Position numbers and translations under genes: made by a program. Below, piece after piece: positions 1 through 8,538 of a DNA stretch of 64,000 nt (within the stretch, counting starts at the first letter, position 1; every line of letters begins with the position of its first letter). Source of the stretch: Psychroflexus tropicus DSM 15496 (lineage in GTDB: Bacteria > Bacteroidota > Bacteroidia > Flavobacteriales > Flavobacteriaceae); assembly GCF_000378765.1 (NCBI RefSeq), contig NZ_KB905344.1:264332-328331 (forward strand), in the 5' to 3' direction. The notes under the pieces are model-generated. The model had not been told where the DNA came from, ran no database searches, and was given only the letters and a program-made list of their open reading frames with translations.

Positions 1-198
1 TCAAACACCCACGGTACTGGTTGTAGCTTGTCTTCTGCCTTAGGAAGTTATTTAGCTCAGGGATTCAGTTTAGAAGAGGCTGCCAAAAAAGCCAAAGTCT
101 TTATTTACGAAGCCCTAAAAGCTGGAAGTGACTATACACTAGGTAAAGGTTCTGGGCCCGTTCATCACTTTTATAAATCGGATGAGGTTCCTAAATAG
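1..198 (+). CDS. thiD: ThiD, phosphomethylpyrimidine kinase, C-terminal part
   Basis: The window opens inside this gene; 65 codons remain before the TAG at 196-198. The fragment begins SNTHGTGCSLSSALGSYLA, the anion-hole/catalytic motif (HGTGC) near the C-terminus of HMP/HMP-P kinases of the ribokinase fold, followed by the usual final helix and a closing GSGPVHHF segment. The family phosphorylates hydroxymethylpyrimidine (phosphate) in cytosolic thiamine synthesis. The upstream part and any thiamine operon partners are outside the window. Element E1 starts 14 nt after the stop codon. Confidence 0.88.
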   Translation, partial: SNTHGTGCSLSSALGSYLAQGFSLEEAAKKAKVFIYEALKAGSDYTLGKGSGPVHHFYKSDEVPK

Positions 199-211
199 GA
201 GTTAATTATTT

Positions 212-355
212 GGAGCTTTTCCCGCTATCCATTTCAAGCTAGCCTCGTCCAGTTGGCTTTGGTAAAAGTTTTAAAAGAGCTTCTTGACGTCGCTTTTTAA
301 AACTTACCAAAGCACAACCGTTCTTCCTCCAGGCTTTCCATTGCTATCGGGGCTA
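212..355 (+). ncRNA. Dispersed structured 3'-UTR element, copy E1
   Basis: About 144 nt directly after thiD. It begins GGAGCTTTTCCCGCTATCC and ends CTATCGGGGCTA, like copies E2-E4. The centre is a long hairpin: the arm at 256-280 pairs with 292-313 (GCTTTGGTAA... against ...TTACCAAAGC), and the apical part contains the family motif AAAAGAGCTTC..GTCGCTTTTT. The outer ends can pair through AGC/CCCG with CGGG/GCT. It may be an RNA such as the Rfam Flavo-1 class, but that identity is not tested here. Confidence 0.65.
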
Positions 356-448
356 GTCTGCTAGTTCACCAGTAAACCAGTTAACCGGTCCATCAGTCAA
401 TGTATACCGAATACACGAATAGTCGAATATACGAATTCTGAATACTAA
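356..448. repeat. Degenerate simple-sequence tract after E1
   Basis: A stretch of imperfect short repeats on the themes 'agttcaccagt/agttaaccggt/catcagtcaat' followed by 'cgaatacacgaatagtcgaatatacgaat' type units. No reading frame is credible here. A similar pair of themes follows element E3 at 22715-22860, so it appears to travel with, or build up beside, these elements. Confidence 0.5.
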
Positions 449-2152
449 CTACCTGTTAACCAGTTCACCATCTATGTAAGCATTCACCCGTTCTTCCAGA
501 ATAGGCAAAGTAACCACTCCCTGCTCTAAAATGACTTCATGAAAAGCGCGGATATCAAAATTTTCTCCCAAGGCTTCCTCAGCTTTTGCTCGGAGTTCTC
601 GGATTTTAATTTCTCCAATTTTATAAGATACTGCCTGTCCAGGCCAGGAGATGTAGCGGTCGACTTCAGTATTGATGTTATGCAAGGAGAGCGCCGTGTT
701 TTTAACGAAATAGTCCACGGCCTGCTCCCTTGTCCAGCCCATAGCATGTATGCCGGTATCCACCACAAGTCGGCAGGCGCGCCACTGCTCGTAGGTCAAT
801 TTTCCAAAGCGTTCGTAGGGCGTGGTGTAAATGCCCATCTCTTCAGCCAAAAATTCCGAATAGAGTCCCCAACCTTCTCCGTAGGCAGAGAGGTACATGG
901 ATTTTCTGAATCTAGGGATACTATCGCCCATCTCAGCATTAAGCGCATTTTGAAGATGATGACCAGGGACAGCCTCATGAGCCGTTAAAGATGGCAAGAC
1001 ATAGAGCGGTCGGTTGGGTAAATTGTAAGTGTTGACCCAATAATAGCCTGGTTGCGTCTCATCAGAAGCACCGATGTAGCGTCCCGTGGTATATTTTGGA
1101 GCAATGGCATCCGGTACTTTAGCCACACCATAAGGTTTTCTGGGTAAAGTTTTAAAATAAGCTGGCAGTTTGGCGTCGATACGCTTGGCGATATCTCGGG
1201 CTTCTTTTAAAAGCTCTTCGCCAGAGGTCGCATAAAATTGGGGATCGGTTCTTAAAAAGGTGATAAACTCCTCCAGGTTACCCTCGTAATTCACTTCTTC
1301 GACAATAGCCTTCATCTCTGAATTAATTCGGCTCACTTCTTCAAGTCCAACCTCATGGATCTCCTTAGCAGATAAATCCAAAGTGGTGTAATAATTCAAC
1401 CGATTCTGATAATACGCCATGCCCTGCGGACCTTCAGACACCCCAAGATTGGATTTCGTATTCGGTAAATATTCTTTCTCAAAAAAGCTTTTGATGCGTT
1501 TGAACTCAGGAATGACATTGTCATTAATAGCTGTTTTAGCAGCATTCAGAACCGAATCTTTTTGAGTTCGAGATAGAGTAGAAGGTAAGTTTTCAAAAGG
1601 TTCATAAAAGAAGCTTTCTTCAGGTCGATTCACGATTTGAGAATCGTAAGTGGAGGCGTAGCCTTCAAATATCACTTTGGGTTGAGTGATGCCCTCCTTC
1701 AAGCCTTTTCGAAGTAATTTGAAATGCTGATCAACATAGGCAGGGATGGCATTTAATTTATTGAGATAGGCTTTTACTTGAGCGTAAGTGTTGAGGTCTC
1801 TCACCTGGTAAGATAAACTCAAATGAAAACCAGAATCTGAAAGTAAAGGATTGAGATAAGCTTTAAACTCATACCGATCTACCATCTCCTGTAATTTGAA
1901 TTTCAAAAGCTCTGAAGAAATGTATCGGGTTTCATCAAGTGCATCGGTATCAATTTTAGCTAAATCGGATAAAAGTTTCTGAGCAAACTCAGCTTCTTTT
2001 TTATAATAATTTTCGGTGTATAAACCTAAAGGATAAGCCTCTCTGTCGTAGCCTTTATGGTTGTGATATGTGGAAATGACACTATCCAGCTGCTGAGCCA
2101 GCACTGGCATACTCATCATCGCGGAGATAAAAATTGAAAAAAATACTTTCAT
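449..2152 (-). CDS. DUF885 family exported protein (metallopeptidase-like)
   Basis: A 567-residue protein with an N-terminal signal peptide (MKVFFSIFISAMMSMPVLAQ). The C-terminal half carries the DUF885 hallmark TAHEAVPGHHLQ, an extended HExxH-like zinc-binding motif, followed by a downstream glutamate-rich segment (GEGWGLYSEFLAEEMG) that plausibly gives the third ligand. Length matches the family (about 550-600 residues). DUF885 proteins are predicted metalloproteases or carboxypeptidases of the periplasm; substrates are unknown. It is monocistronic as far as can be seen; nothing on its strand follows before E1. Confidence 0.88.
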   Translation of the reverse strand: MKVFFSIFISAMMSMPVLAQQLDSVISTYHNHKGYDREAYPLGLYTENYYKKEAEFAQKLLSDLAKIDTDALDETRYISSELLKFKLQEMVDRYEFKAYLNPLLSDSGFHLSLSYQVRDLNTYAQVKAYLNKLNAIPAYVDQHFKLLRKGLKEGITQPKVIFEGYASTYDSQIVNRPEESFFYEPFENLPSTLSRTQKDSVLNAAKTAINDNVIPEFKRIKSFFEKEYLPNTKSNLGVSEGPQGMAYYQNRLNYYTTLDLSAKEIHEVGLEEVSRINSEMKAIVEEVNYEGNLEEFITFLRTDPQFYATSGEELLKEARDIAKRIDAKLPAYFKTLPRKPYGVAKVPDAIAPKYTTGRYIGASDETQPGYYWVNTYNLPNRPLYVLPSLTAHEAVPGHHLQNALNAEMGDSIPRFRKSMYLSAYGEGWGLYSEFLAEEMGIYTTPYERFGKLTYEQWRACRLVVDTGIHAMGWTREQAVDYFVKNTALSLHNINTEVDRYISWPGQAVSYKIGEIKIRELRAKAEEALGENFDIRAFHEVILEQGVVTLPILEERVNAYIDGELVNR

Positions 2153-2215
2153 GTAAATCGGAGTTTTGTAAATAAAATCAAATATACTCAGAATGATTCT
2201 TACACTTATAAAAAA

Positions 2216-2395
2216 CTATTTTCTTAGCTTATTCATCTGGTAAATAAAGGTACCAATATAAAAGGCTGCTAAGACAAACCACAGATAGGCCAACCATGCG
2301 AACTGACCTTTATCTCCAATTTTATAAAGTCCCGCGACAAGCCAGATCAGACCAAAGACAAGATTGAGGTATATGTATACTTTGGCTTTGTTCAC
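2216..2395 (-). CDS. Small two-helix membrane protein (59 aa)
   Basis: Reading on the minus strand from a GTG at 2395-2393 gives 59 codons ending in TAG at 2216-2218. The GTG overlaps the TGA stop of the upstream gene as GTGA, a typical translational-coupling overlap. The product has two hydrophobic helices (about residues 6-24 and 32-53) separated by a charged KIGDKG turn and a basic C-terminus. It resembles small hypothetical membrane proteins of flavobacteria; function unknown. Confidence 0.7.
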   Translation of the reverse strand: MNKAKVYIYLNLVFGLIWLVAGLYKIGDKGQFAWLAYLWFVLAAFYIGTFIYQMNKLRK

Positions 2396-2805
2396 GGTTT
2401 TAAAACCAATTTTTCTGGAGGTAATCCCCAGTCTGCCATTAACGTGTTCAATGCTTTTAAAGACTCTTCATGAATAAGGTCTGGATTGATTTTAAGATCT
2501 CTTTTTCTTGATTTCAGAATATAGTTTCCTCCAATTCTTTTGATAGTATCAATCTCATCGATTTTAATTTTGTTTCTAAAGCTGTACATCTTGTTTTTAT
2601 AAATCCAGCCATCTTTTATTATTAAATATTGGTGTTTATAATCGTAAGCAAACTGGACTAGATATATAAGACCAGGTAATAAGTATAAAAAACCCATCCA
2701 ATTGTCGACTGAAGGGACAACTAGACAAATGATGGCAAGACTCATCCAAACCAAACCTAACGAGAGATGGATGTAGAAGCGCTTTCTTTTTAATTTTATT
2801 TTCAT
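2392..2805 (-). CDS. Membrane-anchored hypothetical protein with PH-like C-terminal domain
   Basis: A 137-residue protein with a very basic N-terminus (MKIKLKRKRFYIH), two transmembrane helices (about 13-30 and 37-54) and a soluble C-terminal part rich in alternating hydrophobic/charged strands (YLIIKDGWIYKNK, IDEIDTIKRIGGNYIL). This layout is that of small bacterial PH-like membrane proteins. It is the first gene of a two-gene unit with the 59-residue membrane protein. I do not recognise a specific function. Confidence 0.72.
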   Translation of the reverse strand: MKIKLKRKRFYIHLSLGLVWMSLAIICLVVPSVDNWMGFLYLLPGLIYLVQFAYDYKHQYLIIKDGWIYKNKMYSFRNKIKIDEIDTIKRIGGNYILKSRKRDLKINPDLIHEESLKALNTLMADWGLPPEKLVLKP

Positions 2806-2863
2806 TTGCTTTAAAAAAGTTTCAAAATTCTACTATTTTAAGAATTAAAAAAATAGTCAATCG

Positions 2864-3271
2864 TTATAAATTATCATTTAGCTTTATAATTTGATTTATG
2901 AAACTTAAAACTGAATTTGATTTGTTTGTGAATTTAAAAAAATCAAAATATCCTTTAGGTAACTTCTTTTCTAAGATTTCTTTTTCTTCGAATTGAGTAT
3001 TAGAAAACTCTTCAATAAAATTCTAGAAGTATTCTACACCTGCTATTGTTAAACTTGCAGCTCTATTTTTGGTGTAATTTATTCCATCTAAATAATTTAT
3101 TGCAGTTAATAAATTGTCTTTTGAAAAATCATTTTTAAGAAGCCCTTTTATATCCTTTTCTAAGTTTCTAAAATATTTGTCTGTAGCTCCATTATTCTCA
3201 ATATATAGTTTAAACAAAATTAAGTGTCTATAAAAATTGTTTACTTCTAAAATATCTAAGGCCTTTTTCAT
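2864..3271 (-). pseudogene. Hypothetical gene interrupted by an in-frame TAG
   Basis: The minus-strand frame from ATG at 3271 runs 82 codons to TAG at 3025-3023, then continues in the same frame for another 52 sense codons to TAA at 2866-2864. The part after the TAG has the same K/E/N/F-rich composition and predicted helices (EEKEILEKKLPKGYFDFFKF) as the part before it, so this looks like a single gene of about 135 codons with one nonsense mutation. It could alternatively be a real 82-residue protein. Its start lies 6 nt from the stop of the DUF5694 gene. The protein is not recognised; its size and helical look are like small immunity-type proteins, which is only a guess. Confidence 0.55.
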
Positions 3272-3277
3272 TTTAAT

Positions 3278-4141
3278 CTAATTTGTTTGTAATTCATTAA
3301 ACTCAATTAATTCATGCTCTGGAGAAGCCTTAAAAAACGGTTTAAAACTCTCAGTATGTGAAGAGCCAAATAAAATCAATACGCGATCCTCTTCTGAGGT
3401 GATTTCTGAAGTGATCCGATGTAAAATTCTCATATTTCGACTGGTTTGGCCTAAAGTTAAAACATCTGCAACTCTGGTAGAACCTTTACCGATGGTACCT
3501 GCAAACTCATTGTAATAGCCTCGGTTTTGATACTCATTTGAGTTGAGGTGTTTAAAGTAGTCTAAAAGTGTGGCTTCCAGCAAATAGTCATCATCAATTT
3601 CATACCATTCTAAGTATTTTTGACCAATTTCACTTTCACCAAAGTCAGCATTGAAATCCAGGCCTTCGGTCAGTTCTTCTATGTAGGCTTTGGTGTTTGG
3701 ATTGTTGTAGAGGTCATGCATCATACTTTTTTCATCGACAGCATACAAGGTATCCAAATCGAATTTTGAAGCTAACCTAAAAGCGATCTGATCGATTTCA
3801 TCTACACTAAGTTGATACTCGCCGGAGGTATAGGCATTGAAGTTATTCATCAAAGCGTTGTTGGCATTGAAGTCTTCCACAAATATTTTAGTAGGCTTAA
3901 ATTTGGAAAGGTAATCTACCAGTTCAAGGATTTCTTGTTGTCGCTTTGGAGAAGAGATATCTATCCGTTTTTCAGGATCTGTTTTATAAAGATCCTGGTC
4001 GTAATAAGCAAAATGAAAAGTACCTACCAGTAAAACTTGAGGGCGTTTTTGACCACCGATAAGAATTTCATCGGGTGGAGTTTGGGCAAAGGTCAATTGA
4101 GTTAAAACTATTAAAAATAGTAGTAGCATTGACTTTGTCAT
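3278..4141 (-). CDS. DUF5694 family exported protein (TraB/GumN-like)
   Basis: 287 residues with a signal peptide ending in FAQ. It contains VLLVGTFHFAYYDQD and KIFVEDF, then ILFGSSHTESFKPFF near the C-terminus: the GTFH and GSSH histidine motifs are the pattern of the TraB/GumN (Tiki-like) superfamily, and the family match is DUF5694. Likely periplasmic or outer-surface. It precedes the interrupted small gene by 6 nt and may be transcribed with it. No experimentally defined role is known to me. Confidence 0.82.
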   Translation of the reverse strand: MTKSMLLLFLIVLTQLTFAQTPPDEILIGGQKRPQVLLVGTFHFAYYDQDLYKTDPEKRIDISSPKRQQEILELVDYLSKFKPTKIFVEDFNANNALMNNFNAYTSGEYQLSVDEIDQIAFRLASKFDLDTLYAVDEKSMMHDLYNNPNTKAYIEELTEGLDFNADFGESEIGQKYLEWYEIDDDYLLEATLLDYFKHLNSNEYQNRGYYNEFAGTIGKGSTRVADVLTLGQTSRNMRILHRITSEITSEEDRVLILFGSSHTESFKPFFKASPEHELIEFNELQTN

Positions 4142-4196
4142 AAAAGTGTAATTTAATTGTTTATTTGAAGATCTTTTAAAACTTAAGTTTTCCTAA

Positions 4197-4877
4197 TTAT
4201 TGCTTTTCATAGAAATACCCATTGAAAGTTGAAATCAGTTGCTGTTCCATAAATTCTGGATCTGTCGGTTCCTTTTCTTTATTCGTCAGCATTCTTCTAT
4301 AAAAAGCAACTTCATTTCGTTCAGAATCAAAAATATAAGTATAAAGTGTCATATTTGACTTTACTGGGGTTGGTACGTACATGCCTAAAGTTAGAATTCC
4401 AACGCCTATACCTTTAGCCACCTGTCCGCCATAGTTTCCCTTCTTTCTGCCAAACCCAGTAGCTATGCTTGCCATAGCAAAACGCTGATTCCTGCTCTCC
4501 AAAATTGAATCTAAAACTGGGGGTAGCACTATGCCCTCTAAATTATTCTTTTCAAATATCATCTGGGTTAAATTGCCTAGTTCATTCTCAATTTGTGCTT
4601 TTAGAGTATCATTTTCTATCGAAATTTTATCATTCAAATTCAATTTGGAAGCCTTGGTCTCTAGAATAGAATCCAAGGTCTGTCTGGTGATGGTGGAAAG
4701 TGAATCACTCAGTTTTGGTCGATTACCCTTTTCTATAAGCTGGATATAAGCCAATGGTTCGAAGTAATCGAGTTGTCTAATTTCTGAGGATGGTACAGAA
4801 GAGGATAAAAATTTATTGGTGCCGCATGAGCAAAGTACTAAGGTTAGTCCAAAGATGTAAAGAAGTCTTGATTTCAT
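4197..4877 (-). CDS. Hypothetical lipoprotein (226 aa)
   Basis: The N-terminus (MKSRLLYIFGLTLVLCSCG) has a lipobox with cysteine at 16 or 18. The mature part is helical in the middle (SDSLSTITRQTLDSILETKASKL) and has a glycine-rich stretch (GFGRKKGNYGGQVAKGIGVGI, about 142-162), then TPVKSNMTLYTYIFDSERNEVAFYRR. A separate transcription unit from its neighbours is possible given 55-61 nt gaps. I do not recognise the family. Confidence 0.72.
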   Translation of the reverse strand: MKSRLLYIFGLTLVLCSCGTNKFLSSSVPSSEIRQLDYFEPLAYIQLIEKGNRPKLSDSLSTITRQTLDSILETKASKLNLNDKISIENDTLKAQIENELGNLTQMIFEKNNLEGIVLPPVLDSILESRNQRFAMASIATGFGRKKGNYGGQVAKGIGVGILTLGMYVPTPVKSNMTLYTYIFDSERNEVAFYRRMLTNKEKEPTDPEFMEQQLISTFNGYFYEKQ

Positions 4878-4938
4878 AAGATTGATTTATAGATAAAAAC
4901 CGTTTATAACTATTGCAAAGATGTTGCAGAATACAAAG

Positions 4939-5403
4939 TTAACTTTTCAATTCGATATCCAGTTGGCGTCCTTCTTCTGCCGCTTTCTTATCCATTTGGG
5001 TGCCTACGGCAATACCAATAGCCATACCAATGGGTAAACCGATGCCGAGAAAGCCCATATTGCCCAGGCTTAGTCCAAAGGCCACGCCCAGCGGAAGACC
5101 AAAGGTCGTCATGCCTAAGACCAACCAAAGGTTGCGGTAGTGGTTTTTGGTGACTAGCTTGAGCTCTTTTTCGATGAGTTTGAGGATGCGTGACTGACTT
5201 TTCTTAAGCTGGGAGCGTTGTGCTTTCTCAGTCCCGGCTTCTGTATTTACGCATTTCACCTCAGTATTGATAGAATTGATGACTTCTGGTGAAAGTTCTC
5301 GTGTTTGCAGTTCCTCAAGCAACTGTTGCATCTGATAGTAAGCGCGGCCTAATTTTGGCTGATCTTCGAGACCGGAGGGTGGGGTTAGTTGGTGGAGGGT
5401 CAT
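4939..5403 (-). CDS. Hypothetical membrane protein with glycine-rich hairpin (154 aa)
   Basis: The first 85 residues are a soluble, mostly helical, heptad-like region (YYQMQQLLEELQTRELSPEV; SQLKKSQSRILKLIEKELKLV). Two Gly-rich membrane helices follow (about 92-112 and 116-135: GLPLGVAFGLSLGNMGFLGIGLPIGMAIGIAVGT), ending in a short charged tail. The GxxxG spacing suggests tightly packed helices. No assigned function. Confidence 0.7.
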   Translation of the reverse strand: MTLHQLTPPSGLEDQPKLGRAYYQMQQLLEELQTRELSPEVINSINTEVKCVNTEAGTEKAQRSQLKKSQSRILKLIEKELKLVTKNHYRNLWLVLGMTTFGLPLGVAFGLSLGNMGFLGIGLPIGMAIGIAVGTQMDKKAAEEGRQLDIELKS

Positions 5404-5488
5404 GAGGTTGATTATTGAAGGACAGAAACTTTTTCTATGACTACTTAGTTTTAAGTATTGTATGCATCACTTTAGAGTCTTTTTTAAT

Positions 5489-6244
5489 TTAAAAATATAA
5501 AATAAAGTCGATAATCGTGCCTACTAAGATTGTAAAAAAATAAAATGTTAGTATACCTAAAATGTAAGTTATTAGAGCTTTGAAATAATTTATTCTTTTT
5601 CGTTTATCAAAGAAGCGACCGATAGCCCAAGCGTAATAAGCCAATGTTATTGCTGTACCTAAATATGAAATTTCGAGTCCTGTAACTATCTCTAGTAAGG
5701 CAAATACCGAATAAACCAAAGTCCCCATACCTGTAACGTATAACAATAGTATAAGAATCTCAAAAAAATTGTAATTGTATTTTTTGAAAAAAAGTTTAAT
5801 CCATGATACTATAAACACTGAGATAAAGATATTAGTAAAGCCATAATTCTGCTTCAGCCATCCTAAAATATTTATTAATACTGACGCTTCTAATCCTAAT
5901 GAGTCTGTATAACCTTCACCAAAACCTTCAAGGAATCTATCATAGATGTTTTGTTTTACCAAAGTATAAAACAAAGAGCAAAATATGACAAAAGTAATGG
6001 GCTTTACCAGTCGTTTTCTATCATTTAGTATGAAGTTTTGGATGCACTGATCTGGTCTGAGTGCTAATTCTTTCATGGTGTAAAAGAACCCTTTTTCAAA
6101 GTTTAAAACACTCATAATTTCCGATACTATGTATCTTCCATTAATTCTTTTTAGAGTAGCCTGACTTTGACAGTTAGAGCAAAAATCATCTTTCATTTGC
6201 GCTGCACAATTTGGGCAATCATTAAGACTAAGATTAGTTTTCAA
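5489..6244 (-). CDS. DUF3667 family membrane protein
   Basis: 251 residues starting with a zinc-ribbon (CPNC at about 9-12, CSNC at 22-25), then the DUF3667 core (FEKGFFYTMKELALRPDQCI, and a KRLVKPITFVIF helix start) and about five transmembrane helices. The reading frame begins with TTG at 6244; no ATG lies between it and the first cysteine pair, and the preceding small gene ends exactly at 6245, so TTG with coupling is the best start. The family is common in Bacteroidota and its role is unknown. Confidence 0.85.
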   Translation of the reverse strand: MKTNLSLNDCPNCAAQMKDDFCSNCQSQATLKRINGRYIVSEIMSVLNFEKGFFYTMKELALRPDQCIQNFILNDRKRLVKPITFVIFCSLFYTLVKQNIYDRFLEGFGEGYTDSLGLEASVLINILGWLKQNYGFTNIFISVFIVSWIKLFFKKYNYNFFEILILLLYVTGMGTLVYSVFALLEIVTGLEISYLGTAITLAYYAWAIGRFFDKRKRINYFKALITYILGILTFYFFTILVGTIIDFILYF

Positions 6245-6358
6245 TTAACTTGACATTAATGGATAGATAAAATACTTAAAAATGTAAAACAATACACCGC
6301 CAACGATAGCTCCAATTATAAAATTTCGTGCGGGATTTTTGGATTTTTCTTTTTTCAT
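6245..6358 (-). CDS. Very small membrane protein (37 aa) upstream of the DUF3667 gene
   Basis: ATG at 6358-6356, TAA at 6247-6245, immediately abutting the TTG start of the DUF3667 gene. The product begins MKKEKSKNPARNF and then has one hydrophobic helix (IIGAIVGGVLFYIFKYFIYPL). The abutting arrangement suggests translational coupling; it may be a leader-like ORF or a small partner of the DUF3667 protein. Confidence 0.55.
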   Translation of the reverse strand: MKKEKSKNPARNFIIGAIVGGVLFYIFKYFIYPLMSS

Positions 6359-6714
6359 GTTAGTTAGATTTGACTTATAAGTTTGTTTAAAAACGGTTTA
6401 GATATGAAAAAGCATCTCCCGTGGAGGCATAGATTGTAGGTTTTGCTGACTTAATTTTTTATTTACAACCGTGCCGTTTATTGGCGATGAACCAATGTTG
6501 GGCATAGTTAGGTTTTTCTATCTATCCTAATAAAATTGTCATAACTTTTGCAGATATTATCTGCTAATTAGTTCAATCTTCAAATGCATCTACAGCTGCT
6601 TTTATCTATGCTGAAAATCATGTCTGTTATAGTGCAAAATAAGAAAGCAAACCGGCTCAGATTCATTTATCATTTAATCTAGCCAAATAGCTAAAACCGA
6701 CTTATTTATGGTCT
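6359..6714. other. Intergenic region, no gene seen
   Basis: 356 bp between the 37-codon ORF and the TraB-family gene, both on the minus strand. It has no convincing reading frame. A short GC-richer stretch around 6468-6510 contains an imperfect inverted repeat (ATTGGcgatgaaCCAAT). It should hold the promoter for the DUF3667 unit, but no clear -7 box was found. Confidence 0.5.
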
Positions 6715-7599
6715 CTATTGAACAGGCTCCACTTGATACCCCGCTTTTCTTAGGAGATTGACTACCCCATTGGCTCCGGCTAAGTGTGCAGCTCCAAACG
6801 CGAAAAATGTAGGTTGCTCTTTGGCTTTTTCTTCAATAACAGAAATCCAGTTTTTATTGCGGTTGTCTAAAAAGTCTTCGGTGTATAAATTTATGTTAGA
6901 CTCCTGTGAACTCATATAATTCATAAGCCCATCTAGGTCTTTAGCTTCATAGAACTCTATCATGTCGTTGAGGGACTGGCTGTTTTCTTCATCTGTCGCT
7001 TGGGCCATTTGCAGCAGATCTTCTACTTGGTCCTGGTAAGGTACCTTATCAATCATATTCAACTGGTCTTGTATGCTCTCTAAGCCGATAATTGATTTCT
7101 CTGCTGATTTTGCTTTTTCTAAAAAGTAAGTGTCATAGCCTTGAGGTGTTGCGCAACTTAGAAAGCTTGTCAACGCCATAGAACTCAGGAAAAATGGCTT
7201 GATGTTCTTCATCATCGAAAAGTTCATGCCTTGCACCTTACCGTCGAAAAAACATTCGAGTTTCTTTAGTTCTTCATCGCTTGTAAAGTCCGATAAACTT
7301 TTGCCTTCTTTCATGTACATGTTTTGCATCATGATGGTCATCATGTTGGGGTCGGCCATATTGATTTCTAAAGCTAATTGCTCTGTAGATTCGAAGGCCT
7401 CTTTAACGTCTTCCGATATATTAACCTCACAGGCGATGTGAATGGTCCCGTAGAGATAGGAGCTAGTCTTTAGGTTATTTCCGCTGACCTTCCACAGTAA
7501 AGCGTTTTCTATGGATTGAGCAGAGGATTGAGAACTTAATGAAGTACATAAAAGAAATAGAAATAGAAATTTTATTTTCATGAGAGTTTTAATTTTCAT
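6715..7599 (-). CDS. TraB/GumN family exported protein
   Basis: About 294 residues with a signal peptide. An internal Met at residue 7 (7581) gives a more usual signal peptide and is an alternative start. The mature protein has SSYLYGTIHIACE (GTIH motif), AISIIGLES-like central region and FFAFGAAHLAGANGVVNLLRKAGYQV at the C-terminus. These two histidine motifs define the TraB/GumN/PrgY (Tiki) family, predicted metal-dependent proteases or erythromycin-esterase-like enzymes. Length is typical. Substrate unknown. Confidence 0.88.
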   Translation of the reverse strand: MKIKTLMKIKFLFLFLLCTSLSSQSSAQSIENALLWKVSGNNLKTSSYLYGTIHIACEVNISEDVKEAFESTEQLALEINMADPNMMTIMMQNMYMKEGKSLSDFTSDEELKKLECFFDGKVQGMNFSMMKNIKPFFLSSMALTSFLSCATPQGYDTYFLEKAKSAEKSIIGLESIQDQLNMIDKVPYQDQVEDLLQMAQATDEENSQSLNDMIEFYEAKDLDGLMNYMSSQESNINLYTEDFLDNRNKNWISVIEEKAKEQPTFFAFGAAHLAGANGVVNLLRKAGYQVEPVQ

Positions 7600-7706
7600 T
7601 AGATTGATTATTTTGGATGAATTGTTTAGTTTTTAAATTTATGATTTTTTTATTATGCTGCTTTAATTAATTCATTTTATTCTTTTCAATTTTTATTTAG
7701 CAATCT

Positions 7707-8510
7707 ATGAATTTCTCCAATATCAAACTGGTCGTGTCCGATATGGACGGTACACTCTTGAATAGTCAGCACGAGGTGAGTGAGCGGTTTTTAAAGCAGT
7801 TCCAGCAGATGAAAGCCAAAGGGATTCATTTTGTGGCGGCTAGTGGTCGGCAATTCCAGAGCATCACTCATAAACTCTCCTCCATACAAGACGACATCAG
7901 TGTGATTGCAGAAAACGGAGCACTGATGCAACACAATGGGAATACTCAGGTGCTCTTAAAGCTTTCTCCCAGTGATGTCAACACTTGTATTTCGCTGCTA
8001 AGGCAAGTGAAAGGCTGTTATCCAGTTCTTTGCGGGAGAAAAGCGGCTTACATCGAGTCTAAAGACGATGCTTTTATTTCCGAGTTTCAGAATTATTACT
8101 CAGCGATTCAACAAGTCAGCGACCTCACTCAGGTGAAAGATGACGATTTCCTCAAAATAGCTGTGTTTCACTTTGAATCCACCGAAGACTTTGTGTATCC
8201 TCATCTGGACTCTATTCTGGAGCAGTTTCAGGTCATCGTCTCAGGGCAAAACTGGTTGGACATCTCCCATAAAGAGGCCAACAAAGTCTTTGCACTCAAG
8301 CATATCCAAACCGATTTGGGTGTCTCTCCAGAGGACACCATGGTCTTTGGTGATTATAACAATGATATCGAAATGCTGAAACTGGCTAAGTTCAGCTACG
8401 CCATGGCCAATGCGCATCCTCGGGTGAAGGCAACCGCCAAATACACGACCTCAAGCAACGATGCCTATGGGGTGGAGAACATTTTGGAACTATTGCTGTC
8501 GGGCAGGTAA
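7707..8510 (+). CDS. Cof-type HAD-superfamily phosphatase
   Basis: 267 residues. HAD motif I is DMDGTLLNS near residue 12, motif II is the S/T of AASGRQ, motif III is a Lys in HKEANKVFAL, and motif IV is FGDYNNDIEML. The cap insertion between motifs II and III is the C2B type of the Cof/YidA/YbiV subfamily. These are cytosolic sugar-phosphate or nucleotide phosphatases, often broad in substrate. It stands alone on the plus strand between two minus-strand units. Confidence 0.92.
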   Translation: MNFSNIKLVVSDMDGTLLNSQHEVSERFLKQFQQMKAKGIHFVAASGRQFQSITHKLSSIQDDISVIAENGALMQHNGNTQVLLKLSPSDVNTCISLLRQVKGCYPVLCGRKAAYIESKDDAFISEFQNYYSAIQQVSDLTQVKDDDFLKIAVFHFESTEDFVYPHLDSILEQFQVIVSGQNWLDISHKEANKVFALKHIQTDLGVSPEDTMVFGDYNNDIEMLKLAKFSYAMANAHPRVKATAKYTTSSNDAYGVENILELLLSGR

Positions 8511-8538
8511 AAGGAATCCACCCCTATAAATCCGTATG

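Noticed and set aside
6468-6510. attC-like fragment (GTTGGGC near an inverted repeat) suggesting an integron cassette
   Set aside because: Only one partial core, no matching partner core, and no integrase in the window.
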